From the NCBI GenBank assembly GCA_022826725.1, contig JAJDUF010000007.1:105626-169625 (forward strand): a stretch of DNA of 64,000 nt, written 5' to 3'. This DNA comes from Chloroflexota bacterium (GTDB taxonomy: Bacteria; Chloroflexota; UBA11872; UBA12225; JAJDUF01). The first letter of the stretch is position 1. Each line of letters opens with the position of its first letter. The notes below the pieces were generated by a model. The model had not been told where the DNA came from and ran no database searches. It saw only the letters and a program-made list of their open reading frames with translations. Both the position numbers and the translations under genes were made by a program. Positions 17,365-26,219 of the stretch are shown piece after piece.

Positions 17365-18471
17365 ATGCGTGTTGCGCTGGTGCATGACTACCTCTACGTC
17401 TACGGTGGTGCCGAGCGGACGTTGGCGGAGATGCACGCCATCTGGCCGCAGGCGCCGGTGTTCACCCTCTTCTACGTGCGAGACCGGCTGCCGGCCGCAT
17501 TCGGAGAGATGGATATTCGGCCGACGTGGGTGGACCGGCTGCCCGGCCGGCGGCGCTGGCAGCGGCTGTACGCCCTGTGGCAGCCGCTGGTGTTCGGCGC
17601 CTTACGCTTGCGTGGCTATGACCTCGTGCTCTCGTCGGCCAGCTTCGGCGCCAAGGCCGTCGCGGCGCCACCGGGCGCGCGGCACGTGTGCTACTGCTAT
17701 ACGCCGCCGCGGTTCTTGTGGGGCTATGCGCCAGGTACGGCTCGCGAGCACCTGCCGCGGGCGCTGCGGCTGGGCGAGCGGCCCTTACGCGCGGCGCTGC
17801 GCCGCTGGGACCGGGCGGCGGCCGAGCGCGTGGACTCGTTCGTGGCGATCTCGCGGAACGTGGCCCGGCGGATCGAGCGAGTGTACGGGCGAACGGCCAC
17901 GGTGATCTATCCGCCGGTGCAGACCGAGCGCTTTCGCCGGCGGGCGCCGGAGCCGGGGCGGTACTGGCTGGTGGTGTCGCGCTTCGAGGCCTACAAGCGG
18001 GTGGACTTGGCGATTGCTGCGGCCAACGCGCTGGGCGAGGAGTTGGTGATCGTCGGTGCGGGTGGAGAAGAGGCGCGTTTGCGCCGGCTGGCCGGTCCGA
18101 CGGTGCGGTTTCTGGGGTATCAGTCGGATGACGCCGTTGCCGAGCTACTGGCCAGGTGCCGTGCGTTGCTCTTTCCAGGGGAGGAGGACTTCGGGCTGAC
18201 CCCGCTGGAGGCCAATGCTGCGGGGAAACCGGTGATTGCCTATGGCGCGGGCGGTGCGTTGGAGACGGTCGTACCCGGCGTGACCGGCTCGTTCTTCGCG
18301 GAGCCGATGGGCCAGGCGTTGGTGGAGGCCATGACCGCGTTCGATCCGGCGCGGTTCGATCCGGCGGTGTGCCGGCGGCAAGCGGACCGCTTTGCGCCGG
18401 CGACGTTCCGCGAGCGGTTGCAGGAGCACGTGGAGCGGGTCGTGGCCGCGCCGCCCGGATCTCCCGCTTGA
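17365..18471 (+). CDS. Glycosyltransferase family 4
   Basis: A 368-residue GT-B fold glycosyltransferase. The N-terminus VALVHDYLYVYGGAERTLAE is the acceptor-side glycine loop. The donor-binding C-terminal half has WLVVSRFEAYKRVDLAI and the E-x7-E signature in FPGEEDFGLTPLEANAAG. It would transfer a sugar from a nucleotide donor to a lipid or glycan at the membrane. I rejected the upstream extension to 17260 because it overlaps the -10 box and lacks the family start. Neighbouring asnB, sugar kinases and murJ suggest envelope work, by inference. Confidence 0.88.
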   Translation: MRVALVHDYLYVYGGAERTLAEMHAIWPQAPVFTLFYVRDRLPAAFGEMDIRPTWVDRLPGRRRWQRLYALWQPLVFGALRLRGYDLVLSSASFGAKAVAAPPGARHVCYCYTPPRFLWGYAPGTAREHLPRALRLGERPLRAALRRWDRAAAERVDSFVAISRNVARRIERVYGRTATVIYPPVQTERFRRRAPEPGRYWLVVSRFEAYKRVDLAIAAANALGEELVIVGAGGEEARLRRLAGPTVRFLGYQSDDAVAELLARCRALLFPGEEDFGLTPLEANAAGKPVIAYGAGGALETVVPGVTGSFFAEPMGQALVEAMTAFDPARFDPAVCRRQADRFAPATFRERLQEHVERVVAAPPGSPA

Positions 18472-18620
18472 CGGCGGGCGATGACCGACCGCGGCCGATA
18501 GTGTTCCTAGTCTGCTCTGACGTACAATCCACACTGCTGGCTTGGGCCTCCGGGGTTGCCGGTTCATCGTTGCTGCTTGCTTGAGAAGTTGGTTGTGATG
18601 GGATGGGTGAGGTGAGGGGG

Positions 18621-19535
18621 ATGGCGCAGGTCGTGGTGGTGGGTGGGGTGAATACGGATATGGTGGTGCAGACACCGCACCTGCCACGTCCCGGGGAGAC
18701 GGTCGGTGGTGGGTCACTCCTGACGACTCCTGGTGGCAAGGGAGCAAATCAGGCGGTCGCCGCTGCGAGGCTCGGCGCAACGGTGCGGGTGATCGGGAAG
18801 GTAGGGGCTGATGCGTTCGGCGAGGCGGCGCGGGAAAACCTCCAGCAGTACGGCATTGATACGGCCGGTCTGGGGCGTGATCCTGACGAGCCGTCGGGAG
18901 TGGCACTGATCTTTGTGGATGCGGTGGGCGAGAACGCGATTGCGGTGGCGCCGGGCGCGAACATGGCGCTGACAGAGGATGACGTCGAGTCGCAGGAGGG
19001 ACTGCTGGCGGGCGCCGACATCGTGGTAGGGCAGTGCGAGGTGCCGGCGGAGGCGACGCTGGCTGCCTTCCGGCTGGCGCATGACCGTGGCATCCGGACC
19101 GTCCTGAATGCGGCGCCGGGGATGCCGTTGTCGGGGGCGTGGAGCGCGGTGGTGGATACGCTCGTGGTCAATGAGGGGGAAGCGACGCTGATTGGCGAGG
19201 CGGCCGGGCTGACTGCCGAGTCGCCGGCTGGGTGGGCCAAGGGTTTGCAGCGACTGGGCTACGGGCAGGTCATTCTGACGGTGGGTGACCGGGGCGCTTA
19301 CGTGGCGACGGCGGATGGGGCGAGGCACGTGCCGGCGTGGGGGGTGGACGCGATTGATACGACGGGTGCCGGTGACGGGTTTGTCGGCGGGTTGGCGGTG
19401 GCCTTGGCGGAGGGGCGGGCGCTCGACGCGGCGGTGCGGTTTGCGTGCGCGGTCGGTGGGCTGGCGACGACGGCGATGGGGGCGCAGGTGGCGCTGCCGG
19501 ACCGGGCGGCGGTGGGGGCGCTGGTGGGGGATTAG
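18621..19535 (+). CDS. rbsK: Ribokinase (PfkB family)
   Basis: A 304-residue PfkB carbohydrate kinase. Signatures are the N-terminal VVVGGVNTDMVVQTPHLPRPGE, PGGKGANQAVAAARLG, and the catalytic-base and anion-hole motif DTTGAGDGFVGG (catalytic Asp near residue 255). NAAPG in the middle and the length fit ribokinase, which makes ribose 5-phosphate. The ATG at 18621 is favoured by the GGTGAGGGGG ribosome site just before it; an ATG at 18603 in the same frame is the alternative. No ribose transporter is adjacent. Confidence 0.85.
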   Translation: MAQVVVVGGVNTDMVVQTPHLPRPGETVGGGSLLTTPGGKGANQAVAAARLGATVRVIGKVGADAFGEAARENLQQYGIDTAGLGRDPDEPSGVALIFVDAVGENAIAVAPGANMALTEDDVESQEGLLAGADIVVGQCEVPAEATLAAFRLAHDRGIRTVLNAAPGMPLSGAWSAVVDTLVVNEGEATLIGEAAGLTAESPAGWAKGLQRLGYGQVILTVGDRGAYVATADGARHVPAWGVDAIDTTGAGDGFVGGLAVALAEGRALDAAVRFACAVGGLATTAMGAQVALPDRAAVGALVGD

Positions 19536-19720
19536 GGTTGGACCTAACCCCTGTCCCCTTCCCTCCAGGGAAGGGGAATGGCGGACGGGGTGGTGGCCCA
19601 TCACCCGGCCCCTCTCCAACATTTGGAGAGGGGGAGTAGGTGCGGAGTTGGGTGTGCTCTGGCCCCCCTATGGTCCCCCCGCAGTGCGGGGGGACGGGGT
19701 GGGTTGCGGCGCCGAGCCGC
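19536..19720. repeat. Composite intergenic repeat array
   Basis: Tandem modules: CCCCTTCCCTCCAGGGAAGG near 19555, CCCCTCTCCAACATTTGGAG near 19610, and CCCCCTATGGTCCCCCC followed by GCAGTGCGGGGGGACGGGG near 19667-19700. All are inverted repeats and all recur elsewhere in the window. Confidence 0.72.
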
Positions 19721-19761
19721 TATGACGGGGCGGCGGTCAGTGTGGGTAGAGGTAGGGGCGG

Positions 19762-22560
19762 ATGGCTGAGGTGACGTTGCCGGCTTTCGTTGCGAAGTGG
19801 TCGGCGTCGCGGCGGACGGAGCGGGCGGCGGCGCAGGAGCACTTCATTGATCTGTGCCGGTTGTTGGTGGAGCAGACGCCAAATGAGGCGGACCCGACCG
19901 GCGAGGAGTACGCCTTCGAGAAGGGGGCGACCAAGTCCACGGGCGGCCAGGGCTGGGCGGATGTGTGGAAGCGGGACCGGTTCGCCTGGGAGTACAAGGG
20001 TAAGCACGCTAACCTGCGGGCGGCGTATCAACAGCTGCTCCAGTACCGGGAGGACTTGGACAATCCGCCGCTGCTGGTGGTGTGTGACCTCGACCGGTTC
20101 GAGGTGCATACGAACTTCACGGGGACGGCCAAGCGGGTCTACGCCTTCAGTTTGGCCGACCTGGCGGCGCCGGTGGCGACCGAGGGGAGCGCTTTGCCGC
20201 CCTTGGACGTGCTGCGGGCGGTGTTCGGCGCGCCGGAGCGGCTGCGTCCGGAGCGGACGGCCGAGTACGTCACCGAGCAAGCCGCGGCGGAGTTCGCCAC
20301 GCTGGCCGAGAGCTTGCGGCAGCGGGGCGTGGACCCGGAGCGGGCCGCGCACTTCCTGATGCGGTTGCTGTTCTGCCTGTTTGCGGAGGACATCGAACTG
20401 CTGCCGCGGCGGCTGTTCACGCGGCTGGTGGCGCGGACGCGGCGGCGGCCGGCGGTCTTCCGGGAGTTGCTGCGGGAGCTATTTGCCAAGATGCGGGCCG
20501 GCGGCTTCTTCGGGATTGACGAGATCGCGTACTTCAACGGGGGGCTATTTGCGGACGACCAAACGCTGGAGCTGACGAGCGCCGATCTGGCGGTGTTGGA
20601 GCGGGCGGCGCGCTTGGATTGGGCGAGTGTGGAGCCGGCGATTTTCGGGACGCTGTTCGAGCGCAGCTTGGACCCGGACAAGCGGTCGCAGCTGGGGGCG
20701 CACTACACCAGCCGCGAGGACATCCTGCTGATCGTCGAGCCGGTGCTGATCGCGCCGCTGCGGCGACGGTGGGCGGCGGTGCGGGAGCAGGCGGAGGGGC
20801 TGATCGCGCGGCGCGACGCGGCGAGCGGGGGCGCGCGAACGGTCCGGCAGCGGGAACTCGCGCGGCTGTTGCAGGACTTCGCCGGGGAGATTGCCGCGAT
20901 CCAGGTGTTGGACCCGGCGTGCGGTAGCGGGAACTTCCTGTACGTGGCGCTGAAGCGGCTGCTCGACTTGGAGAAAGAGGTCAGCCTGTTTGCGATCCAG
21001 CACGCGGGGCTGTCGGGGCTATTGCCGCAGGTGCAGCCGGGGCAGCTGTACGGGATCGAGGTGAACACCTACGCGCACGAGCTGGCGTCGGTGGTGGTGT
21101 GGATCGGATACATTCAGTGGCTGCACGAGAACGGGTTCGGGATTCCCGATAAGCCGATACTGAAGCCGCTGGACAACATCCGGCGGACGGATGCCGTGCT
21201 CGCGGCCGATGCAGAGGGGCAGCCGGTGGAACCGGCGTGGCCGGCGGCGGACTACATCATCGGCAATCCGCCGTTCCTGGGCAATAAGAGGATGCTGTCA
21301 GAGCTTGGGGATCAGTATGTAGAGCAGTTGCGGGCACTGTATGCTGGTCGCGTGCCGGGCGGTGCTGACCTGGTGTGTTACTGGTTCGAGCGGGCGCGGG
21401 CGCTGATTGCAGACGGACAGGTGGAGCGGGCGGGGCTGCTGGCGACGCAGGCGATCCGGGGCGGGGCCAACCGGCGGGTGCTGGAGGAGATCAAGGAGAC
21501 GGGCGACATCTTCATGGCGTGGCGTGACCGGGCGTGGGTGCTGGACGGGGCGGCGGTGCGGGTCTCGATGGTGGGATTCGATGGCGGCGGCGAGGACGGG
21601 TACACGCTGGACGGCGAGGCGGTGGAGACGATCAACGCCAACCTGACGAGCGCCGCGGACCTGACGCAGGCGCGGCGGCTGGAAGAGAATAGGGGCATTT
21701 GCTTCCAAGGGCCAGTAAAAGTTGGCGCATTCGACATTGATGGCACTTTAGCCAAGCGGTTCCTCGAGTCGCCTAACCCACATGGTCGTTCGAATTCGGA
21801 TGTAATTCGCCCATGGCTCAATGGGCGCGACATCACTGCTAGACCGTCCGGGAAATCCATCATTGATTTTGGAGAGCTTTCTGAAGCAGATGCATCGCTA
21901 TATGAGGCACCGTTTGAGTATGTTCGTGAGAACATCAAACCGGTCCGGAGTCGGAATCGAGATCGTCAGCGCCGAGAGAACTGGTGGCGATTGGGTCGCA
22001 GTGGGGCAGAACTCAAACGCGCTACTGAGCCACTAGCGCGTTTCGTCTGCACGCCGCGCGTTGCCAAACATCGTCTCTTTGTATGGGTTCCTTGTCGAAC
22101 ATTGCCTGATGCCCGTCTATTCGCATTCTCCCGCGAGGACGACTACTTCTTCGGTGTGCTGCACTCGCGGGTGCATGAAGTCTGGGCGTTGGCTACATCG
22201 TCTCGGCACGGGGTCGGCAATGATCCAACGTACAACAATACAACCTGCTTCGAGACGTTTCCGTTGCCGTGGCCGCCGGGGCAGGAGCCGGCAGACGATC
22301 CGCGCGTCGAGGCGATTGCCGCGGCGGCGCGGGAGCTGGTGGCGCTGCGGGAGCGCTGGCTCGATCCGGAGGGGGCGTCGGAGCGGGAGCTGAAGCGGCG
22401 GACGCTGACGAACCTGTACAACGCGCGGCCGACGTGGCTGGACCTGGCGCACCGGCGGCTGGACGCGGCGGTGCTCGACGCCTACGGGTGGCCGGAGGAT
22501 TTGGGCGGCGAGGCGCTGTTGGGGCGGCTGCTGGCGCTGAACTTGGCGCGGGCGGGGTAG
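19762..22560 (+). CDS. MmeI-like type IIL restriction-methyltransferase
   Basis: A 932-residue single-chain enzyme, close to the ~920 residues of MmeI. The N-terminal nuclease has a PD-(D/E)xK pattern: D in GWADVW, then FAWEYKGKH (about 66-82). A helical linker follows. The gamma-class N6-adenine methyltransferase has motif I VLDPACGSGNFLYVAL near 387 and motif IV IIGNPPFLGNKRM near 502. The C-terminus is a target recognition domain. The segment 21690-22260, which covers that domain, is markedly AT-richer than the rest of the gene, which suggests exchange of the specificity module. The protein would both methylate and cut its site, and no separate methyltransferase is needed. Confidence 0.85.
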   Translation: MAEVTLPAFVAKWSASRRTERAAAQEHFIDLCRLLVEQTPNEADPTGEEYAFEKGATKSTGGQGWADVWKRDRFAWEYKGKHANLRAAYQQLLQYREDLDNPPLLVVCDLDRFEVHTNFTGTAKRVYAFSLADLAAPVATEGSALPPLDVLRAVFGAPERLRPERTAEYVTEQAAAEFATLAESLRQRGVDPERAAHFLMRLLFCLFAEDIELLPRRLFTRLVARTRRRPAVFRELLRELFAKMRAGGFFGIDEIAYFNGGLFADDQTLELTSADLAVLERAARLDWASVEPAIFGTLFERSLDPDKRSQLGAHYTSREDILLIVEPVLIAPLRRRWAAVREQAEGLIARRDAASGGARTVRQRELARLLQDFAGEIAAIQVLDPACGSGNFLYVALKRLLDLEKEVSLFAIQHAGLSGLLPQVQPGQLYGIEVNTYAHELASVVVWIGYIQWLHENGFGIPDKPILKPLDNIRRTDAVLAADAEGQPVEPAWPAADYIIGNPPFLGNKRMLSELGDQYVEQLRALYAGRVPGGADLVCYWFERARALIADGQVERAGLLATQAIRGGANRRVLEEIKETGDIFMAWRDRAWVLDGAAVRVSMVGFDGGGEDGYTLDGEAVETINANLTSAADLTQARRLEENRGICFQGPVKVGAFDIDGTLAKRFLESPNPHGRSNSDVIRPWLNGRDITARPSGKSIIDFGELSEADASLYEAPFEYVRENIKPVRSRNRDRQRRENWWRLGRSGAELKRATEPLARFVCTPRVAKHRLFVWVPCRTLPDARLFAFSREDDYFFGVLHSRVHEVWALATSSRHGVGNDPTYNNTTCFETFPLPWPPGQEPADDPRVEAIAAAARELVALRERWLDPEGASERELKRRTLTNLYNARPTWLDLAHRRLDAAVLDAYGWPEDLGGEALLGRLLALNLARAG

Positions 22561-22860
22561 GGGCGGCGGCGGGACTCACCCCCTGGCCCCCTCTCCATCG
22601 CGGAGCGATAGAGAGGGGGTGTGGATTCCCGCTTTCGCGGGAATGACCGGACAGACGTTGGATTGCGGCTTTCGCCGCGGTGACGAGGCGGCGGCGGGGC
22701 GCGGGAGGGGGGCTGGCGGAGGACGCCTGCGGCCGCGGTGGAGCAAGACCGCGGCTGGGGCGGTACCTGGATGGCAGGATGCACTTGGTGGGTGGGGTGG
22801 GAAAGGATAGCCTCACCCCCGGCCCCTCTCCACCATGTGGAGAGGGGTGGATTGGCGCTT
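22561..22860. repeat. Composite intergenic repeat array
   Basis: Modules after the MmeI-like gene: CTCACCCCCTGGCCCCCTC followed by TCCATCGCGGAGCGATAGAGA near 22575-22618, the GGATTCCCGCTTTCGCGGGAAT palindrome near 22621-22643 (written here as its known 22-base unit in two arms, ATTCCCGC and GCGGGAAT), a GGATTGCGGCTTTCGCCGCGGTGACG variant (arms TGCGGC and GCCGCG) near 22659-22685, and CCCCTCTCCACCATGTGGAG at 22824-22843. No gene is seen. Confidence 0.7.
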
Positions 22861-23480
22861 TCGTGGGATTGGGCGTACCTGGTAGTGAGGTGGTACGCGG
22901 TGCGGACGTGGGCGGTGTCTCGGTGGGTGTGCGGGGAGGTCAGGGTGTTGGGAGTGGCAGGGGAGCGGGGCAAGATTACCTGGCGCAGCCGGGGTTGACC
23001 GGCCGGCGAGGGTACGGTGGCGATGGACGCGGCACTCAGACGGTCATGGCTGGACACGCCCGCCGTGATGGCGAGCGGCCGGCCGTGACCCGGTGCCCTC
23101 GGGGCGGCACTCTGACAGTACTGACCCGGCGCCCGCGCTGAAGGAGCGCGGGGTATGTCAGCACCCGGTGCCGTAGAAGCGGCACTCAGGCGGCCATGCT
23201 TCGCCGCGCACAGGGCGGCGAAGGGTCGTTCATGACCCGGTGCCCTCGGCTGGGTGGCGTTGCCACCGTCGTTCGTAGACACGATGGTACGTGTACTTTC
23301 CTGCCGGGCGGTGCCCGGTGCTCCAGGATGGTCTTGCATCTGCCACATCCCAACGGTAGCTCATATTGGGGGTGAGGTGGGGGAAGACAACGGCCGCGTC
23401 AGTGGTCAGTGGTCAGCGAGGGGACGTGGATTGCGGCGGGTGCTGCAATGACGGGACTGCTCGGGGCGGGAGGAGGAGAG
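22861..23480. other. Non-coding stretch with a degenerate direct repeat
   Basis: About 600 bases without a supportable gene. Two related blocks start at about 23031 and 23173, each beginning CGGCACTCAG and followed by CGG-Y-CATG. Both contain TGACCCGGTGCCCTCGG, at 23086 and 23233. The unit is about 145 bp and has diverged. Short reading frames here lack ribosome sites and protein-like composition. Confidence 0.5.
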
Positions 23481-23585
23481 GATGAGCCTCACCCCCCGGC
23501 CCCCTCTCCACCATGTGGAGAGGGGGTGGAGGGGATTGTCAGCATCAGGATTTACGGGATTAGAGGATGGGCAGGATGGAAGGGA
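23480..23585. repeat. Repeat modules before the Clp-protease pair
   Basis: A CTCACCCCCCGGCCCCCTCTCC-type unit (arms CCCCTCTCCAC and GTGGAGAGGGG) near 23485-23527 is followed by the CATCAGGATTT...GGATGGGCAGGATGG module near 23543-23580. The latter also occurs near 24991 and 26884. Confidence 0.65.
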
Positions 23586-23610
23586 TGAGGTGCGGCGCTA
23601 GGGAGAATGC

Positions 23611-23811
23611 CTAGCGCCGGGGCCGCTGCTCCTCGCTGACGTTGACCGCAACTACGCCCGGCCCACCATAGGGAGGCGGGAGGTCGTACTCCTTCCGCCG
23701 ATCTTGCCCCTGACGCAATCGCTGAACCGTCTCCAGCATCTCATCCAGCTTTTTGCGGTCGATCTGCGGGTTTTGGGCAAGCACTTGTTCCTTGTCCATG
23801 GTTGCAGGCAT
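23611..23811 (-). CDS. Small hypothetical protein downstream of Clp-fold protease
   Basis: A 66-residue, highly charged protein, mostly helical in its first half (DKEQVLAQNPQIDRKKLDEM) with a proline-glycine-rich PPPYGGPG segment and a basic end. It has no recognised domain. It lies 23 bases downstream of the protease gene on the same strand and almost certainly shares its transcript. The pairing hints at an adaptor, substrate or inhibitor for the protease, which is inference only. Confidence 0.65.
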   Translation of the reverse strand: MPATMDKEQVLAQNPQIDRKKLDEMLETVQRLRQGQDRRKEYDLPPPYGGPGVVAVNVSEEQRPRR

Positions 23812-23834
23812 GGCGCTACCTCCCCCGTCTCCCG

Positions 23835-24746
23835 CTAACTAACGGCTGTCATGTATGGAGTATAGCTCTCCAATGTATGGAGCACCCCACGCATCCGACG
23901 CCGTATCATGAAGTCCGTGAACAACTCGTGGTAATGCTTCACAATATCGTGCCGTTCCGGTCCCTGCGCTAGATCCCTCACCTTCAAACGCACTTCATCA
24001 TGCAATTGCTTCATTGAAATTCCATATCCATGGCTATGCCATTTTTCAATATCATTGAGTATGCTGCCGATCTCCTCCGCCCTCTTCTCCTTCATTTCTC
24101 GTGACACTTTACGCTTTCTCGCTTCAGTCAACGTCCAATTCTTGAATTTGTAATTGACCAACCACTCCTGCACAAGGTTTACAGACAACTGACGATGTTG
24201 CTCATAGTCGTATAACTCTGCCTGATCAAAGTCAAGTATTACTGCCAGTTCTGCTGGAGACAATTCTCCTTTATTCGATTTATCCACGAGTTCGTCCCAT
24301 CGTTTCAGATAGCCAAGAGCAGGAACCAGTTTATCGGGATCGCTAGAACTTACTACCTGTGGATCAATTGGCCCCAGCCTAGCATAATAATCCATGTATA
24401 TCTCGTCGCCTGACATGACAAGGATGGTTCCCGCTGACATCGCACGGTTTGGGACAACGAAACTTACATGTTCGTAGTGTGTTCGGAAGGTGTCAGCAAT
24501 TCGCCGCGTAGGTTCCAGAACCCCTCCATCTGTTGTTAGAAACACTACGAGCCTACTGCGTGACTTGGACCTCTTCTTCATTGCCTCAGTGAGTTGGCGA
24601 ACGAGATCGTCTACCTTTGTGAATAGCGGTCCAACCAGGCATAGTGCATCAGCCTTGAAGGCAGACTCCAAGGCAGCCAAGCGGCCTTTTAGCTGCTCTT
24701 GGATGACCTCGTCGGTATCTGTCGGCATTGCCATCGGCTTGGCCAT
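23835..24746 (-). CDS. SDH-family Clp-fold serine protease
   Basis: A 303-residue protein with the Clp/SppA crotonase-like fold of the serine dehydrogenase proteinase family. The oxyanion strand is VVFLTTDGGVLEPT (about 67-80), the nucleophile is Ser104 in NRAMSAGT, and YMDYYARLGPIDPQ (about 117-130) corresponds to the family's L-G-P-I-D-P-Q motif. These proteins are soluble or membrane-associated serine proteases of poorly known purpose. The gene is visibly AT-richer than its surroundings and is surrounded by repeats, so it is probably acquired. A 66-residue protein follows in the operon. The ATG at 24746 is followed by further ATGs at residues 5 and 7. Confidence 0.82.
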   Translation of the reverse strand: MAKPMAMPTDTDEVIQEQLKGRLAALESAFKADALCLVGPLFTKVDDLVRQLTEAMKKRSKSRSRLVVFLTTDGGVLEPTRRIADTFRTHYEHVSFVVPNRAMSAGTILVMSGDEIYMDYYARLGPIDPQVVSSSDPDKLVPALGYLKRWDELVDKSNKGELSPAELAVILDFDQAELYDYEQHRQLSVNLVQEWLVNYKFKNWTLTEARKRKVSREMKEKRAEEIGSILNDIEKWHSHGYGISMKQLHDEVRLKVRDLAQGPERHDIVKHYHELFTDFMIRRRMRGVLHTLESYTPYMTAVS

Positions 24747-24784
24747 TGTACTACTGATCAGGACGCGAGAGCGTTCATCCCAGC

Positions 24785-25012
24785 GTGAGTCCCGACGCCT
24801 ACCTAGAGTATCGTAGAGTCACCCTAAAACGTCAACGTGTGGCCGCAGTGGCCGGCCTCGCCGCTGCGGCGGCACTGTCCGCTGGAGCATATTACATCAC
24901 TTGGCCTATTCTCAACGAGCAGCGGCCGACCATTGGCCTCAACCTTGGCTCGCGGCGGCGGGGCTTACCCACGGCCCCTCCTTTTGGAGGCATCAGGATT
25001 TGCAGGATGTGA
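24785..25012 (+). other. Possible remnant of a small membrane protein gene
   Basis: A GTG-initiated frame reads a basic N-terminus, one hydrophobic helix (VAAVAGLAAAAALSAGAYYI) and then runs into a repeat module, which supplies its last ~20 codons. It could be the 5' part of a gene truncated by repeat insertion. Evidence is weak: no clear ribosome site and no homologue recognised. The rest of 24747-25070 holds only repeat modules (CCTCCTTTTGGAGG and the CATCAGGATTTGCAGGATG type). Confidence 0.25.
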
Positions 25013-25017
25013 GGATG
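24973..25017. repeat. Repeat modules upstream of hldE-like kinase
   Basis: Contains GGCCCCTCCTTTTGGAGGCA, an inverted repeat, immediately followed by CATCAGGATTTGCAGGATGT. The second part is the same module as at 23543 and 26884. Confidence 0.6.
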
Positions 25018-25070
25018 CGTGCGAGGGTAGTGGATGGTGGCTGCTCGTCGTTGTTAAGGTGGATGGCGCG

Positions 25071-26111
25071 ATGATGGATATGGCGGGGGGGCGGCTGCGG
25101 CAGCTTGTGGAGGGGATGCGGGGCCAGCGGTTGCTGGTGCTCGGTGACATTGTGGCGGATGAGCAGGTCGTCGGGCGGGCGGCGACCGTGGCGCGCGAGG
25201 CGCCGGTGCTGGTGTTGGAGGAGGACGAGCGGACGATTCTGCCGGGTGGGGCGACGAATGCGGCGGCCAATGCCGCGGCGCTGGGGGCGGCGGTCAGCGT
25301 GTGTGGGGTGCTGGGCGACGACGCGATGGGCGAACTGCTGAGGGAGCGGTTGCGCGCGGCGGGTATTGACGTGGCCGGCTTGGTGGTGGATCCGGCGCGG
25401 CCGACGACAACGAAAACCCGTATCTGGGCGGGGGGCGTGCAGCAGCAGGTCCAGCAGCTGCTTCTGCGGGTTGACCGCGTAAGCCGGCAGCCGGTGGAGG
25501 GCGCGGTGCTGGAGGCGTTGATGAGCCGGCTCCGCGAGGGCCTGCGGCCGACGGTGGGGAGACCGGGCGCCGTGGTGATGTCGGATTACGAGAACGGCGT
25601 GATGCACCGGACCGCGGTGTCCGAGGGGATTGCGCTGGCGCGTCACGCCGGGGCAATCGTGGTGGCGGATGCACATAGTGACCTGTTGCGGTTCAAGGGT
25701 GTGACGGCGCTAACGCCCAATCAGCCGGAAGCGGAGGCAACGCTCGGCCGCAGCATCACCTCGCCGGCTGAACTCGATCGGGCCGGTGCCGATCTGCTCG
25801 CGGGCAGCGGGGCGGAGGCGGTGCTGATGACGCGGGGGCGGGAAGGCATGGCGCTGTACACGCACGGTAGCGCGCCGCTGCACCTGCCGGCGCAACGGCG
25901 CGAGGGGGTAGTTGACCCTACCGGCGCGGGTGATACCGTTGCGGCGGTGTTTACACTGGCGCTTGCGGCGGGGGGTAGCTCCCGCGAGGCGGCTGTGCTG
26001 GCGAACCTGGCGGCCGGGGTGGTGGTGGCCAAGGTGGGCACGGCGACGGTGTCTGCCGACGAGTTGCTGGCGGTTGTGGATGGGTGGGCCGGTGGTGGTG
26101 CGGCGGAATGA
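25071..26111 (+). CDS. HldE-like (RfaE domain I) carbohydrate kinase
   Basis: A 346-residue PfkB-family kinase most like the first domain of HldE/RfaE, which phosphorylates heptose 7-phosphate at C1. Evidence: LLVLGDIVADEQVVGRA at the start, PGGATNAAANAAALGA, TTTKTRIWAGGVQQQVQQLL (the RfaE-type substrate loop, about 113-132), VMSDYENGVM and the catalytic DPTGAGDTVAAVF. ATG at 25071 follows an AAGGTGG ribosome site; two further ATGs lie close behind. The matching nucleotidyltransferase domain is a separate gene 108 bases downstream. The product may feed ADP-heptose or a related activated sugar into surface glycans. Confidence 0.82.
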   Translation: MMDMAGGRLRQLVEGMRGQRLLVLGDIVADEQVVGRAATVAREAPVLVLEEDERTILPGGATNAAANAAALGAAVSVCGVLGDDAMGELLRERLRAAGIDVAGLVVDPARPTTTKTRIWAGGVQQQVQQLLLRVDRVSRQPVEGAVLEALMSRLREGLRPTVGRPGAVVMSDYENGVMHRTAVSEGIALARHAGAIVVADAHSDLLRFKGVTALTPNQPEAEATLGRSITSPAELDRAGADLLAGSGAEAVLMTRGREGMALYTHGSAPLHLPAQRREGVVDPTGAGDTVAAVFTLALAAGGSSREAAVLANLAAGVVVAKVGTATVSADELLAVVDGWAGGGAAE

Positions 26112-26219
26112 TGGGGTTAGGAAGACATTCCTCACCCCCCGGCCCCCTCTCCATCGCGGAGCGATAGAGAGGGGGAGTGGATTCCCGCTTGCGCGGGAAT
26201 GGCGGAGAGGGCAGGCGGG
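26112..26219. repeat. Repeat pair between the two hldE-like genes
   Basis: Contains the CTCACCCCCCGGCCCCCTC module with the ATCGCGGAGCGAT core and its purine arm (26131-26176), followed by the ATTCCCGC/GCGGGAAT palindrome (26180-26202). This is the same module order as at 22575-22643. Confidence 0.72.

Noticed and set aside
17462..18739. A 425-codon minus-strand frame rich in Pro, Arg and Ser
   Set aside because: Shadow of the glycosyltransferase gene in GC-rich DNA.
22680..23141. Plus-strand open frame after the MmeI-like gene
   Set aside because: It spans repeat modules, has no ribosome site, and its Gly/Arg-rich product is an artefact of the repeats.
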